64,000 nucleotides of DNA. Origin: Caecitellus pseudoparvulus. Lineage: Eukaryota > Bigyra: Bicosoecida. Below the pieces are notes generated by a model that had not been told where the DNA came from, ran no database searches, and saw only the letters and a program-made list of their open reading frames with translations. This document shows positions 1 through 9,139 of this stretch, piece after piece (positions within the stretch are counted from its first letter, which is position 1; each line of letters begins with the position of its first letter). A program made the position numbers and the translations under genes. The stretch lies in NCBI GenBank assembly GCA_965644315.1, contig CBFFRQ010000032.1, positions 124,001 through 188,000 on the forward strand, read 5' to 3'.

Positions 1-908
1 GTGGGCACCTGCTCCTCCACCTTGAAGATGCCTTCCGTGTGTGTGGCACGGGACACTTCCACCTTGGTGGACTGGAAGACAAAGGCGTCTTGCAGCAGCT
101 CGATGTGGATGCCCAGGAGCTCCGCCAGGGCCATGCTGAAGGCGCGGTCATGCCCCGACACGTCCAGCCACAGGTTCACGTCGGGACTGCCACTGAATCG
201 CTCCCACCACGCCGTGAGGAATTCTCGGATGTGCCCCGTGTCCACGAGGCACACCGACACGGCGCCTTCGGACGGCACGCCTGCCGCTTCCAGTGGTGCG
301 AAGGTGCGGTAGGTGACGGCGACGACGGCGACGCCCACTGCGTCGGTGGCTGGCGACACGCTGCGCAGCTCCGACACGATGTCGTCCAGGCGCCAGTTCA
401 TGAAGTGGCGCACGAACTCCGGCTCAGACACGGCGCCCGTCTGGTTCTTGTCCACACGCCGCAGCAGGCGAGCCACTGCCTGCATGTCCCTGCAGCAGGG
501 GCGGGGGGAAGTGAGGGGTGCAGCCTCGGCTGCGGCGACGGCTGGCGTTGGCGACCACACGCACTGTGCCGCATCATACCCCATGTACAGGAGCCCTGCT
601 CTGAACTCAGCGTAGGAAATGCTCTCATCGTTGTCTGTGCAGCGCGCCATGCGGTGCGGGGTGGCGCGTGGGAAGTCGGCGTGGCTGCAACGGCAGCGAG
701 GTGCGCCAGCAACTTCCGCACCTGTGTCCAGGTGTCGAAACAGTTGCCGCAGTTGCTGGCGAGACAGCGCGACATTGCGTCGCATGCCCTGGAAGCGCTT
801 CAGCTTTTCCTGCTTCCTGGCGATGGCTCGAGGTGCTGCGGCTGCTCGATCGGAGGGCTGGCTGGTCTTGGCCAGGGTGGGGCCACCCTCCGCTGTGCTG
901 GCTGCCAT
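1..908 (-). CDS. EF-hand / CorA-like Mg2+ transporter, N-terminal part (3' end beyond window)
   Basis: Three exons read on the minus strand: 908-722, 634-565 and 489 to the window edge; introns 721-635 and 564-490 keep the frame. The start ATG at 908 sits in a gccgccATGg context. About 248 residues are present. Two EF-hand loops are complete: DTDNDESISYAE, assembled across the first intron, and DKNQTGAVSEPE, each with Asp at position 1 and Glu at 12. They are followed by a region with the CorA N-terminal signature (LWLDVSGHD, then LLGIHIELLQDAF). CorA proteins are pentameric Mg2+ channels. The pore helices and GMN motif would lie beyond coordinate 1 and are not seen, so transport function is inferred. 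The first intron opens with GTGCGGAAGTTG, an instance of the recurrent AT-rich motif. EF-hands would suggest Ca2+ control. Confidence 0.72.
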   Translation of the reverse strand, partial: MAASTAEGGPTLAKTSQPSDRAAAAPRAIARKQEKLKRFQGMRRNVALSRQQLRQLFRHLDTGAEVAGAPRCRCSHADFPRATPHRMARCTDNDESISYAEFRAGLLYMGYDAAQCVWSPTPAVAAAEAAPLTSPRPCCRDMQAVARLLRRVDKNQTGAVSEPEFVRHFMNWRLDDIVSELRSVSPATDAVGVAVVAVTYRTFAPLEAAGVPSEGAVSVCLVDTGHIREFLTAWWERFSGSPDVNLWLDVSGHDRAFSMALAELLGIHIELLQDAFVFQSTKVEVSRATHTEGIFKVEEQVP

Positions 909-1103
909 GGCGGCACAGGCGGGTGGAGAAATGCAAACCCAACGCAGGTGGTGGCAAGGCACCTGACTGACTGTGTGCAAGACGGGAGCTGCAATTTTGT
1001 GGACCTCGTGAGGGTGCCAAGGGGGGGGGGGGAGTGGCCGCACACGCCACCCCCACCTCCTTCCACTTCACCATCGCACGTTGCGCAACACAGCAGCATG
1101 CAT

Positions 1104-2147
1104 TCACTCAGAGTCAGCCTTGGCGGGGGCCGGGGTGTCCTCCTCGCTGGCCTCTGGCAACTCAATGCCGTGTTCGAAGTCAGGCTTCCACCCCGTGGCA
1201 ATCATGGCTTGCTCGAACAGCCACGGCATCCAGCCGTTGAGCACAGCGATGCCGCGCAGAGACAGGGGGTACGTGTACCGCTCTGCGCCAGACTCCAGCG
1301 CGTACAGCACGCCCCGCGCAGCGTCTGCAGTGGACATGGGCGCCACCAGCGCACTGTACAGCCACGGCTGTCGCTCCCAGGAGCCGGGGTTGTTGGAGAA
1401 GTACGTGCTGTCTACGGTGCCCAGCACCACCTCCTGCACTCGGACGGGCGTGCTGGCGACGTCTGCGCGCAGGGCGTGTGTGAGGCCAGCCAGCGCCCAC
1501 CTCATGGCAATGTAGGCAGTCGCGCCGGGGATGGCGCACAGGCTGGCGGGGGACTGTACGTTCAGGATCCAGCCACGCTTGCGCTGCAGCATGGCTGGCA
1601 GCACGGCTCGGCTGCACAGCATAGCGGCCAAGGTGGGTGCCTCTGCTGCGCTGAGGATGGCGGCGTCGGTGCTCTCCCACAGGGCCTGGAAGCGCCCAGC
1701 GCCGGCGCAGTTGATGAGGACGGACACGGCGCCCACCTCCTTCTCGATGAGTCCGAAGACGTGCGGTACTTGGCGTGTGTTGGCGCAGTCACACACGTAG
1801 CCTGACGCGCGGCTGCCAATGGCTGCCACTGCCGCCTCCACCTTGCCTGCAGTGCGGGCGATGATGACGACGTGGGCGCCCTGTGCCGCGAGCAACTTGG
1901 CTGTCGCCAGCCCGATGCCCTGTGACCCGCCCGTGATGACGACGATGGTGCCGTCCGTCAGGACAGGTGCCGTGCTGCGCTCGTACAACTTCCAGGCGCC
2001 GTACACGAGGCCGGCGGCGGCGGCGGCGCCGAGCAGCCCAGCCGTGCGGCGGTCAGGGCGCCATTTAAAAGTGGAGGAGAGTGCTTGCTGGGAGCCGCGC
2101 AGGAGGCTGTGCAGGGTGTCCTGCACCGAGCCCAGCAGCGCCTGCAT
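1104..2147 (-). CDS. Short-chain dehydrogenase/reductase, membrane-anchored
   Basis: Single exon, 347 residues, ATG at 2147. A hydrophobic segment at residues 36-55 is followed by a Rossmann fold with the NAD(P)-binding TGGSQGIG motif (72-79) and NCAG (146-149), which define a classical SDR. The arrangement (N-terminal membrane helix, then SDR) recalls 17-beta-hydroxysteroid or 3-ketosteroid reductase-like enzymes of the ER; the substrate is not readable. The catalytic Tyr appears to be Y212 in YIAMR, and the usual YxxxK lysine is Arg (R216). A serine lies near the expected place (VQSPAS, around 199-202). It lies between two minus-strand genes, 195 bases from the CorA-like start and 229 from the sugar-transporter stop. 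Confidence 0.85.
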   Translation of the reverse strand: MQALLGSVQDTLHSLLRGSQQALSSTFKWRPDRRTAGLLGAAAAAGLVYGAWKLYERSTAPVLTDGTIVVITGGSQGIGLATAKLLAAQGAHVVIIARTAGKVEAAVAAIGSRASGYVCDCANTRQVPHVFGLIEKEVGAVSVLINCAGAGRFQALWESTDAAILSAAEAPTLAAMLCSRAVLPAMLQRKRGWILNVQSPASLCAIPGATAYIAMRWALAGLTHALRADVASTPVRVQEVVLGTVDSTYFSNNPGSWERQPWLYSALVAPMSTADAARGVLYALESGAERYTYPLSLRGIAVLNGWMPWLFEQAMIATGWKPDFEHGIELPEASEEDTPAPAKADSE

Positions 2148-2376
2148 GGTGCTGCGGGAATTGCCGCACGTGCACGGCGGTGCTCCGTTCGCCGCAGCCA
2201 GGACAGGCGGTAGCCTGTTGATTTAGACCGGCAATGCAGGGAGTACATGAAGAATTGTACATGTATTTTTCCACTTGCCTGCTTTTTGCTGCGCCGCACG
2301 TGGGGGGGAGGCTTCACCCTTTGTTGCAGTGGGAAGGGGCAAACGTGTGTGGCCTCCACTGCCCGCCGGGCGCCGC

Positions 2377-3519
2377 TCACTGTGAGCGTCGCTTTCCATG
2401 CACACGGCCCTGCAGCCATCGAGTGAGGGAGCCCGAGGTGCCACCCGTCGCGTACGTGCCAGACGCCGTCCACACCAGCGCCATGCTGCCTGCCGCCAGC
2501 GCCGTGAGCTGGGTGCCGAACAGCCAAGCCGACGCGACGGCCGACACGCCGATGCTGACGCTGGTGGCGACGCCCTTGGTGACGCTGTCTGTGACACGCA
2601 CAGTGAGTGCTGAGAGCAGCCCCCCCGCCGCCGACAGCACCACCAGCAGGCAGACAGTGGGCGAGAACCCTGCCAGCAGCCCGCGGTGCAGAATTAGCGC
2701 CCTGTCACTGGGGGACAGCAGGAGGATGCTGGCGTTGAGCAGGATGGAGACGAGAGCCAGCTGGACGTTGAACATCCACACGGACCGCCGGCGGTTGGCC
2801 TTCAAGCGCCACTCCGTCCAGCCTCCAGCCAGCGATCCCAAGGACACGCCACCCACTGCGTAGGCCACGCCCAGCACTGTGGAGCCGAGGTGTGGGGGAG
2901 GGTGCTCGACCCCGCCACCACCACTGCCACCTCCAGGTGTCGCGGACAGCTGCACGCCTGCGACGCCTGCGCACAGGGCCACAAGGGCTGCCCACTGCAA
3001 GCGGGTGGGGTGTCGGCCCAGCAGCAGCACAGACACGATGGCGGCGGCGAGGATCTTGAGCTGGTACAGCACTTGCAGGACGGGGGCGTCGATGTGGGAG
3101 GCGGCAGCGAGGCCCAGGTTGTTGGACAGGGCGTACAAGATGCCGGGGACTGTGCGGGGGGCGAGGGGGCGTGCAATGCGTCGGGCGCTGCGGTCGACGA
3201 ATGTGTGCGCGTGGCCCCACGCACCGGCGATCTTCCACACGTGGCTCCAAGTGGAGAACCAAGCGAGCAGGCGGGACGCCATGGTGGTGAGGGAGACATT
3301 CTCAAAGTAGCAGCAGAGCGCGAGGGACAGCGCGAGCTTCAGCACCTCAGCACATAGAAGCACGGCAGCGTTTGAGAAGGGCGCTGCTGAGTTCTCAGAA
3401 TGCAGCTGGCACCACCGCGTGGTGAGGGAAGCAGCCGACCCCTGCAGCACCAGGGCAGTCAGGGCAAAGTACTTCACCAGTGTGCTCCGTGAAGGCAGCA
3501 AGGTCGCGCCCGGGCGCAT
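2377..3519 (-). CDS. Nucleotide-sugar transporter (SLC35A / UDP-galactose-CMP-sialate type)
   Basis: Single exon, 380 residues from the ATG at 3519; the frame stays open upstream but with no other ATG. It is a multipass, drug/metabolite-transporter-fold protein. The SLC35A family signature is clear in the middle: GILYALSNNLGLAAASHID followed by VLYQLKILAAAIVSVLLLG and then QWAALVALCAGVAGVQL. The family exchanges a nucleotide sugar for the nucleoside monophosphate across Golgi or ER membranes. The sugar cannot be told from sequence. A Gly-rich loop (GGGSGGGG) sits before the second half. The start follows family length, since LVKYFALTALVLQ is the usual first membrane helix. It is divergently arranged with the TTL gene, 270 bases start to start. 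Confidence 0.88.
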   Translation of the reverse strand: MRPGATLLPSRSTLVKYFALTALVLQGSAASLTTRWCQLHSENSAAPFSNAAVLLCAEVLKLALSLALCCYFENVSLTTMASRLLAWFSTWSHVWKIAGAWGHAHTFVDRSARRIARPLAPRTVPGILYALSNNLGLAAASHIDAPVLQVLYQLKILAAAIVSVLLLGRHPTRLQWAALVALCAGVAGVQLSATPGGGSGGGGVEHPPPHLGSTVLGVAYAVGGVSLGSLAGGWTEWRLKANRRRSVWMFNVQLALVSILLNASILLLSPSDRALILHRGLLAGFSPTVCLLVVLSAAGGLLSALTVRVTDSVTKGVATSVSIGVSAVASAWLFGTQLTALAAGSMALVWTASGTYATGGTSGSLTRWLQGRVHGKRRSQ

Positions 3520-3789
3520 TGTGCCGGCTGTGGGTGCCAAGTGGCACGCGAGCCGGCGTTTCACAAGAAACGCCGACGAGCACACAAGGCTGGATCCTGG
3601 CGCAAATTCAAAGTTACTGCAGGGCAAGCCTCCCGTGTGTGCTTGAAGACGCCACGCGCAGTGGTTGCACTGCTTTTCAGCTCAAGAGGGCTCCTGCGGC
3701 CCGGAAGCGGGATTTGCGTGGCCTGCGCGTCTGTCTCCCGCGCACAGCAAGCAGCAAGTGCAGGCCAGCACGGTGCACTGGACAGCGGC
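3520..3789. promoter_or_regulatory. Shared divergent upstream region (sugar transporter / TTL gene)
   Basis: The 270 bases separate the two start codons and must carry the 5' ends of both divergent genes. No TATA box is evident. A short AT-rich patch, GCGCAAATTCAAAGTTAC near 3598, is a partial match to the motif that recurs upstream of other genes here. Its regulatory role is inferred from position only. Confidence 0.35.
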
Positions 3790-6700
3790 ATGGCGACGCA
3801 GTTGCCGCCCTTCGTCGTGGCGCTCATCGGCGCTGAACACAGCGATGACCTGTTCCGCAAGACCCTCTTCCGCATGCGGCCATGGTGGAAGGTGCGTGGC
3901 GTTGCCTGGCGTCACGTCGCAGCGGCAGTGCAGTCTGCAGGCTGCACTTGCACTCCTCTGCGCAGGCCTCCACACGGCCAGAGGGCTCAGACGAGGAGGC
4001 CCTCTCAGCCATCAAGTCAGAAGCATTCAACCTCTTGTGGTCTGACAGTCTCTTCGTGGGGCGGTCGCCGGTATTCGGGTGCGTCTGCGCGCCTCGCGCG
4101 AGGGAGCAAATTCCGCAGCACCCCCCTGCCCCGCGCCGCCTCTGCCAGCCTGCTGAACCCGACGACGTCCTCGCCACGGCCGGGAGGCGCCGAGTACCAA
4201 CTGGTGAACCATTTCCCCAACAACCAAGTGCTGGTGTCGAAAGCCGCCCTGCTTCGCACAGTGCACGGCATGTGCCGTGCGCAGGCGGCGGCAGCTGCTG
4301 AGACGGCAGGCACGGCACTGGCGGGGGGCCAGGCGTCTGCCTCCCCCTTGCACCTGTTTGACGTGTGCCCAGTGTCGTTCATGATGCCGGGCGGCGGGGA
4401 GCTGGACGACAACGCGACGTGGAAGTCGTTTGCGCTGCGGTACATGCGCATCGCAGACAACCCTGACCCAGCCGCGCCGGCCATTCGGTGCCCCCCCAAG
4501 CACTGTGCGGGGAACCTGTGGCTGACCAAGCCCGTGCGAGGCGCAGACGGCCACGACATGACGGTGTGGTCCAGCCTGACAGCTCTGAAGAGCCACCTGG
4601 AGGCCAGTGAAGGGGAGTGGTTGGTGCAGAAGGTCATTGAGCGGCCGCTGCTGGCGTACGGGCGGAAGGTGTCCCTGCGGTCCTTCGTGCTGGTGACGGA
4701 TGCCATGGATGTGTACACGTGGAATGCGCCGTTTTTCAACCTGGCCACGGCGCTGTACACGCCGGTGGGCTTCTCTGGCGAGGGCGGCTCTGCGCCGCAA
4801 GGTGACGTTGCGGCAGTGCAGGTGACTTCCACGGCGCAGCAAGCAAGCGTGCCTGGGTACGGCCAGCACCCGCTGCCACTGGGCAACATCATGTATTTCG
4901 ACGAGATGAACAAGTACCTGAACAGCGAGAACAAGAGCCTGCCAGCCAACGCCCTGTACACACACGTGCTGCCGGCGTTGCGTGCGCTGTGCGTTGACGT
5001 GGTGCGGGCTGCTGCGCCGGAGCTGCGCAAGGGCTGCGGTGGGCGGCGTTGCTTCGAGTTGTTTGCAGTGGACGTGCTGGTGGACGAGGATTTGCGTTTG
5101 TGGTTGTTGGATTTCGCAGAGAACCCCAACTTGGACACCGCCACGGACCGCCAGGAAGCCCTCGTGAACACGGTGTTTGCTCAAGCACTGGCGCTGGCGG
5201 TTGACCCGCTGTTCCCAGCACCCACTGTGCAGGCAGAGGCACGCCGTGCGCTGGCAGTGGGGAACCGCCAAGGTGCCTGTGGCGTCATCCGCGGCACGGA
5301 GGCATTTGGCATCGCCCCTGCCGCTCAAGGCGCCTCTGCCCTGGCTGCAGCACACACTGCCCCCCTGCCAGCGGCACCCCCCCTCCTCATCGGCACGCTG
5401 GGGGGTGCTGCGGGCTGCCGGGAGTACTGGTCTCGCCTGGCAGCGGGGGCGTCTGAGCCGCCCAGCGGCGTGGACTCCATCGCAGTGGGCGCCGCTGTCA
5501 CGACGACAGGCACAGAGCCCCCCCCCTCCGGACACCCAGACGCCCCCCCCCTGCCCATCGCCGCTGGCTTTGAGTTGGCGTTCCGGGTGGCAGATGTGCC
5601 GGATGTGGAGCCGTTGCCACAGGCGTTGCTGAAGGAGGTGCGGGTGCAGGCGGAACAGGCTCCCCGTGTTCCGGACTCCCTGGACCCGTTCCTTGTTTTG
5701 CCTCCCGCCTCTGTTCTGCCTCGGGCGCCGCTTGGCTCCCGTGTCACTGAGGCAGCCCTGCCCCCCCGAGCCCGCAACGCTGTCCCCTGGTACGGCATCC
5801 CGCCCCCCCCCAAAGACCGCTTCGTGAAACTGGCGGACCCTGGGGCGAGTGGGGGGGGAGAGGGGGCCCTCGTGCCATCGCCACCCCCTCCCGGGTCCAC
5901 CCCCCCTCCCCATCCGCTGTCCAGTGCAGAGCGAGGTGGGGGGGGGGAGGGGGGTCGCGCACCCCCCCACCGCCCTGGCCCTGACCCCCCCTCCACCCCC
6001 CCTGGTCGTCGGGCAGGCAGCCCTGGGCCACCTGCCGCCTTGAGGAGCGGGAGCCCATCTCGCACATTGTTGCGAGATGGGCAGGGCAGGCCCCTCGCTG
6101 GCGTGGCGTCGCCGCCCCCCCCTCCCCCACACCGCCCCCCCCCGCCCCGTGCCTCCTCTGTCGCTGGATCGGACATTGGCGGTGAGGCGGCGCCAGACTC
6201 ACCCCGGATGGAGGAGGGGCGAGGGGTGGTGCAGGCGAGGGCCCACCCCCCCCTGGCCCCCGTGCAGGAGGCACCCGCTCTGCCCCCCGCCCCCATCCGC
6301 CCAGATGGGCCTGCTGGGCGCGCCAACGCCCTGCTCGCCCGGCTGGAAGCTGCCGCTGGCACACCGGGGGCCAAGCCAGTCAACCCCGCCTTGCTGGCTC
6401 ACCTGCGCCACGCCGTGCAGCTGCTCACTGCCGCTGAAACGGTGGCAGCGGCGCGAGGGGCGTTGCAGGAGCTGGAGGGGGGTGAGCCTGCACACTCGTC
6501 ACCAGTGCCGCCTGCGCAAGCGTCCCAGCAGGCGGCGTCTCCGGGGCACAAGCCGCACACGGAGGGGCGGCGTGGTGGCAATTTCCGCTCGCCGTACGCG
6601 GCCCCTGGCTCGGCCACCTCCACCTCCCGCAGCTTCAGCCGGGTGTATGGCGGGCACAGGGGCGTGACACCTGAGTTGGGCCCAGGCTCCCACCCACAGG

Positions 6701-7902
6701 TGCAGCGCTCCCCTCGTGCCCGTGCTGCAGCGGCTGCACGGGCCAAAGCAGCCCGTCGTGCAGCTGCCGCTCGCGCTGCCGCCGCAACGCCCACTGGGCG
6801 CCTGGCGCAGAGCCGAGGGGGGAGCACGGCTTCTGCCCGAGCTGCAAGGCAGTTGGCACGTGCGCAGCGGCACGAGGCACGCCAGCGGGCCGTCAGTCCA
6901 GTGTCTGGCCCAGGCTCAGGCGGCGAGGGTGAAACGCCGACGGAACGCAGCACCGTCCGGGGGCGCTCCAGCCAGGGCGTCTCCCCCACTCGCCAGTACG
7001 CGGGCGCACTGCAGACAAAGCTGGTGGAGGAGGTGGATGCTGAGGTGGCCCGTGTGACGCAGGAGGTGGCTGCGCGGTCCTCTGAGTTGGCCCAGCGCCA
7101 GGCAGCGCTGGATGAGCGTGAGGCTGCGTTGGCGGCGGCAGAGGCGCGGCTGGCGGCGGCAGCGGCCAGCATGCCGGGACCGTATTACGCCCCCTCCACA
7201 GCAGGCAGTCCAGGCCTGGAGAGCACCTTGCCCCGGGGCGGTGGCAGCCGGGACGCGTCAGCCTCCCCCAGCGCCTCGGACAGTGACTCCGGCGGTGACT
7301 CCGACAGTGACTCGTCCCTCGTCCAGCCCCGCGACGGCGCCCCCGTGGAGGTGTGGGTGGAAGTGCCCTCTGCCCAGCACGGCGGCACCCCCTACTACTA
7401 CCACGCTGTTAGCCGGGACACTCGCTGGCGCCGCCCCACTGGACCGGGCATCATCGTACTGGCACAGGATGAGCTGGAGACGGCAGCGGCCACGGCACAG
7501 GAGGCTGTGCACTCAGCTGCCGCGGCAGCAGCGGCTGGGCCCTCCTACGGCGGCATGGCCCCCACCCCACACCAGGCGCACTCCGCGCAGCACCAGCCGT
7601 ACATGGCGGCGCACGAGTCACGAGGGTTCGGCCACGAGTCACCCTTCAGCCACACTGCTCACTCGCCCGGCGGGCCATCAGGGTGGCACCATGCGCCTAC
7701 GGAAGCTGCCTCTGGCGTGTTCCGTGTTCCGGGAGCAGGCACCCTCGGCTCCGGCAGCATTCGGTTCGACGGAGAGCAGAGTAGTGGCGGGGCTGGTCTG
7801 AGCAGGCACGGCGGGGCCCATGCGCCTGCATATGGAGGAGGGCCGCATGACAGCAGCAGGCACAGCTACCGTGCACCGGATGTGCACGTGAGGCTGCATT
7901 GA
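3790..7902 (+). CDS. Tubulin-tyrosine-ligase-like (TTLL) protein with C-terminal WW domain
   Basis: Three exons: 3790-3891, 3966-4078, 4149-7902; introns of 74 and 70 bases start GTGCGT and keep phase. Predicted 1,322 residues. TTL-fold ATP-grasp features lie at residues 85-420: VNHFPNNQVLVSK, the KPVRGADG nucleotide loop, WLVQKVIERPLLAYGRKVSL, and the metal-site region LWLLDFAENPNLD. TTLL enzymes add Tyr, Glu or Gly to tubulin tails in cilia or cytoskeleton; which one is not readable. Residues about 470-1,110 are Pro/Ala/Gly-rich, with an Ala/Arg-rich helix and a Glu/Ala coiled-coil-like stretch. Around 1,135-1,170 is a WW-like module (VWVEVP, YYYHAVSRDTRWRRPTG). The LDFAEN sequence differs from the usual LLEVN. 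The second intron contains CAAATTCCGCAG. A long disordered tail in one exon is unusual for the family. Confidence 0.82.
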   Translation: MATQLPPFVVALIGAEHSDDLFRKTLFRMRPWWKVRGVAWRHVAAAVQSAGCTCTPLRRPPHGQRAQTRRPSQPSSQKHSTSCGLTVSSWGGRRYSGASARLARGSKFRSTPLPRAASASLLNPTTSSPRPGGAEYQLVNHFPNNQVLVSKAALLRTVHGMCRAQAAAAAETAGTALAGGQASASPLHLFDVCPVSFMMPGGGELDDNATWKSFALRYMRIADNPDPAAPAIRCPPKHCAGNLWLTKPVRGADGHDMTVWSSLTALKSHLEASEGEWLVQKVIERPLLAYGRKVSLRSFVLVTDAMDVYTWNAPFFNLATALYTPVGFSGEGGSAPQGDVAAVQVTSTAQQASVPGYGQHPLPLGNIMYFDEMNKYLNSENKSLPANALYTHVLPALRALCVDVVRAAAPELRKGCGGRRCFELFAVDVLVDEDLRLWLLDFAENPNLDTATDRQEALVNTVFAQALALAVDPLFPAPTVQAEARRALAVGNRQGACGVIRGTEAFGIAPAAQGASALAAAHTAPLPAAPPLLIGTLGGAAGCREYWSRLAAGASEPPSGVDSIAVGAAVTTTGTEPPPSGHPDAPPLPIAAGFELAFRVADVPDVEPLPQALLKEVRVQAEQAPRVPDSLDPFLVLPPASVLPRAPLGSRVTEAALPPRARNAVPWYGIPPPPKDRFVKLADPGASGGGEGALVPSPPPPGSTPPPHPLSSAERGGGGEGGRAPPHRPGPDPPSTPPGRRAGSPGPPAALRSGSPSRTLLRDGQGRPLAGVASPPPPPPHRPPPPRASSVAGSDIGGEAAPDSPRMEEGRGVVQARAHPPLAPVQEAPALPPAPIRPDGPAGRANALLARLEAAAGTPGAKPVNPALLAHLRHAVQLLTAAETVAAARGALQELEGGEPAHSSPVPPAQASQQAASPGHKPHTEGRRGGNFRSPYAAPGSATSTSRSFSRVYGGHRGVTPELGPGSHPQVQRSPRARAAAAARAKAARRAAAARAAAATPTGRLAQSRGGSTASARAARQLARAQRHEARQRAVSPVSGPGSGGEGETPTERSTVRGRSSQGVSPTRQYAGALQTKLVEEVDAEVARVTQEVAARSSELAQRQAALDEREAALAAAEARLAAAAASMPGPYYAPSTAGSPGLESTLPRGGGSRDASASPSASDSDSGGDSDSDSSLVQPRDGAPVEVWVEVPSAQHGGTPYYYHAVSRDTRWRRPTGPGIIVLAQDELETAAATAQEAVHSAAAAAAAGPSYGGMAPTPHQAHSAQHQPYMAAHESRGFGHESPFSHTAHSPGGPSGWHHAPTEAASGVFRVPGAGTLGSGSIRFDGEQSSGGAGLSRHGGAHAPAYGGGPHDSSRHSYRAPDVHVRLH

Positions 7903-8128
7903 ATGCACTGCTGTTGTGGAGCTCGGTGCTTGGCCAGCGGGAGGGGGGGGGGGCACCAGCTTGGGTGAGACTGGGCGCGCCGTCACCATGTAGACACGAA
8001 GTGCATGATGCAACTTGGCGTGTGCTGCGACCTATTTGGGTGCGTGGGAGGCTGGACTGCTGTGAGCAATCGACAGCCGTCGCAGGGCGACACCGGCTAC
8101 ACAGCGCCACTGCTGTGTACGGCACGGC

Positions 8129-9139
8129 ATGGGACACAAGGAAGGCCCTGTCTCAGGGGAGCAACAAGTGGACTGTATGCACCAGGGGCCTCCTGGCTCG
8201 CAGCGTCCCGGGCGCAGTCCCAGAGCAGGGGCGGTGCCCCTGACGCTGTCGCGTTTTCGTGCAGAGGGTGGCACGGCCAGTGTGAAGAGCACAGAGGGGC
8301 GGCAGGACGTAGGTCCACTCCAGGCAGACGGAGAGCAGTCTACACACACGCCTGCCACTGCTAAACAGTCGGAGGGCGCGTTGACAGGTCGGGGGCATGC
8401 TTTGACCAGGACAGTGCGCCTGCGAAACGCCGCAGTGGCCAAGCGACGGGCTGCGATGCAATCTCAGCAGGACGCCATGCGAGACGAGCCGAGCGAAGTG
8501 CAAGCCCATGACTACCTTTCGCGGTCTGTGGACAAGTCGGCCTGGTTGAGTTCGGCGGACTTCAAGCTGGGCGGCAGCAGCCGTGGCACGGGTGGGCCGT
8601 GCACTTCACCTGACCGGCCTGCATGGCAGAAACCTCCCCGCCGGCGCAAGCCCTCCACTGCGCCCCACATGCTGGGCCAGACTGGGCGGGTCTTCGGCGT
8701 CAGCGGGTCTGTCCCGGCGCCCCTCCGGCCGTCCCCTGCCGGCGGAGGCGTCGTGCGCGGCGGGCGTGGTGAGGCACCTCCGCCGCGCAACAGCGCTGAC
8801 CCGGCCAGCAGCGCATTTGTGGCCCTGACGCTGCCTGCCCGTGGCGGCGCCGGCATCTCCAGCACCACCAGCGTTCTGACGCGTGGCCAGGCGTCGGTCG
8901 TCACCAGCGTGCACACTGCAGCGTATCGAGGGGATGACCCCCTGCGAGAACGGCTGGGCGGGAGGGTGCTGGCTGGGCGGGATATGCGGGGCGCCGCCAC
9001 ACACGGCTTCATTCGCTCAGATGGCAGCCGTGACGGCGTGGGGAAGATCCTGCACGACTCTGCCATGCGGGCACTGCACGGCGGCACTGCCCGTGAGTTG
9101 GCACGCCTTCGCACCGTGCCGACCACTGCACGGCGTTGA
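8129..9139 (+). CDS. Uncharacterised basic protein
   Basis: An open frame of 336 residues from the ATG at 8129. No family is recognised. It is rich in Arg, Gly, Ser and Pro. A more ordered, likely helical patch runs from about residue 95 (VRLRNAAVAKRRAAMQSQQD) to about 150 (DYLSRSVDKSAWLSSADF). An acceptor-like sequence (gcgttttcgtgcag) near 8246-8265 means the 5' part may really be intron, with coding beginning just downstream and an unseen first exon. It follows the TTL gene on the same strand after 226 bases. Low complexity lowers confidence that the start is right; the 3' half looks coding by its GC-rich third positions. Confidence 0.45.
   Translation: MGHKEGPVSGEQQVDCMHQGPPGSQRPGRSPRAGAVPLTLSRFRAEGGTASVKSTEGRQDVGPLQADGEQSTHTPATAKQSEGALTGRGHALTRTVRLRNAAVAKRRAAMQSQQDAMRDEPSEVQAHDYLSRSVDKSAWLSSADFKLGGSSRGTGGPCTSPDRPAWQKPPRRRKPSTAPHMLGQTGRVFGVSGSVPAPLRPSPAGGGVVRGGRGEAPPPRNSADPASSAFVALTLPARGGAGISSTTSVLTRGQASVVTSVHTAAYRGDDPLRERLGGRVLAGRDMRGAATHGFIRSDGSRDGVGKILHDSAMRALHGGTARELARLRTVPTTARR

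Noticed and set aside
39-1805. Long open frame (588 codons) on the plus strand
   Set aside because: It runs antisense to the CorA-like and SDR genes, is Cys/His/Gly-rich with no domain, and arises from GC-rich codons on the opposite strand.
4027-6132. 701-codon open frame on the minus strand opposite the TTL gene
   Set aside because: Shadow of the TTL coding exon; Arg/His/Gly-rich low complexity, while the plus strand carries clear TTL motifs.
6578-6592. GGCAATTTCCGCTCG as another copy of the AT-rich motif
   Set aside because: It lies inside TTL coding sequence (GNFRS) and can be explained by codons; it was not counted.
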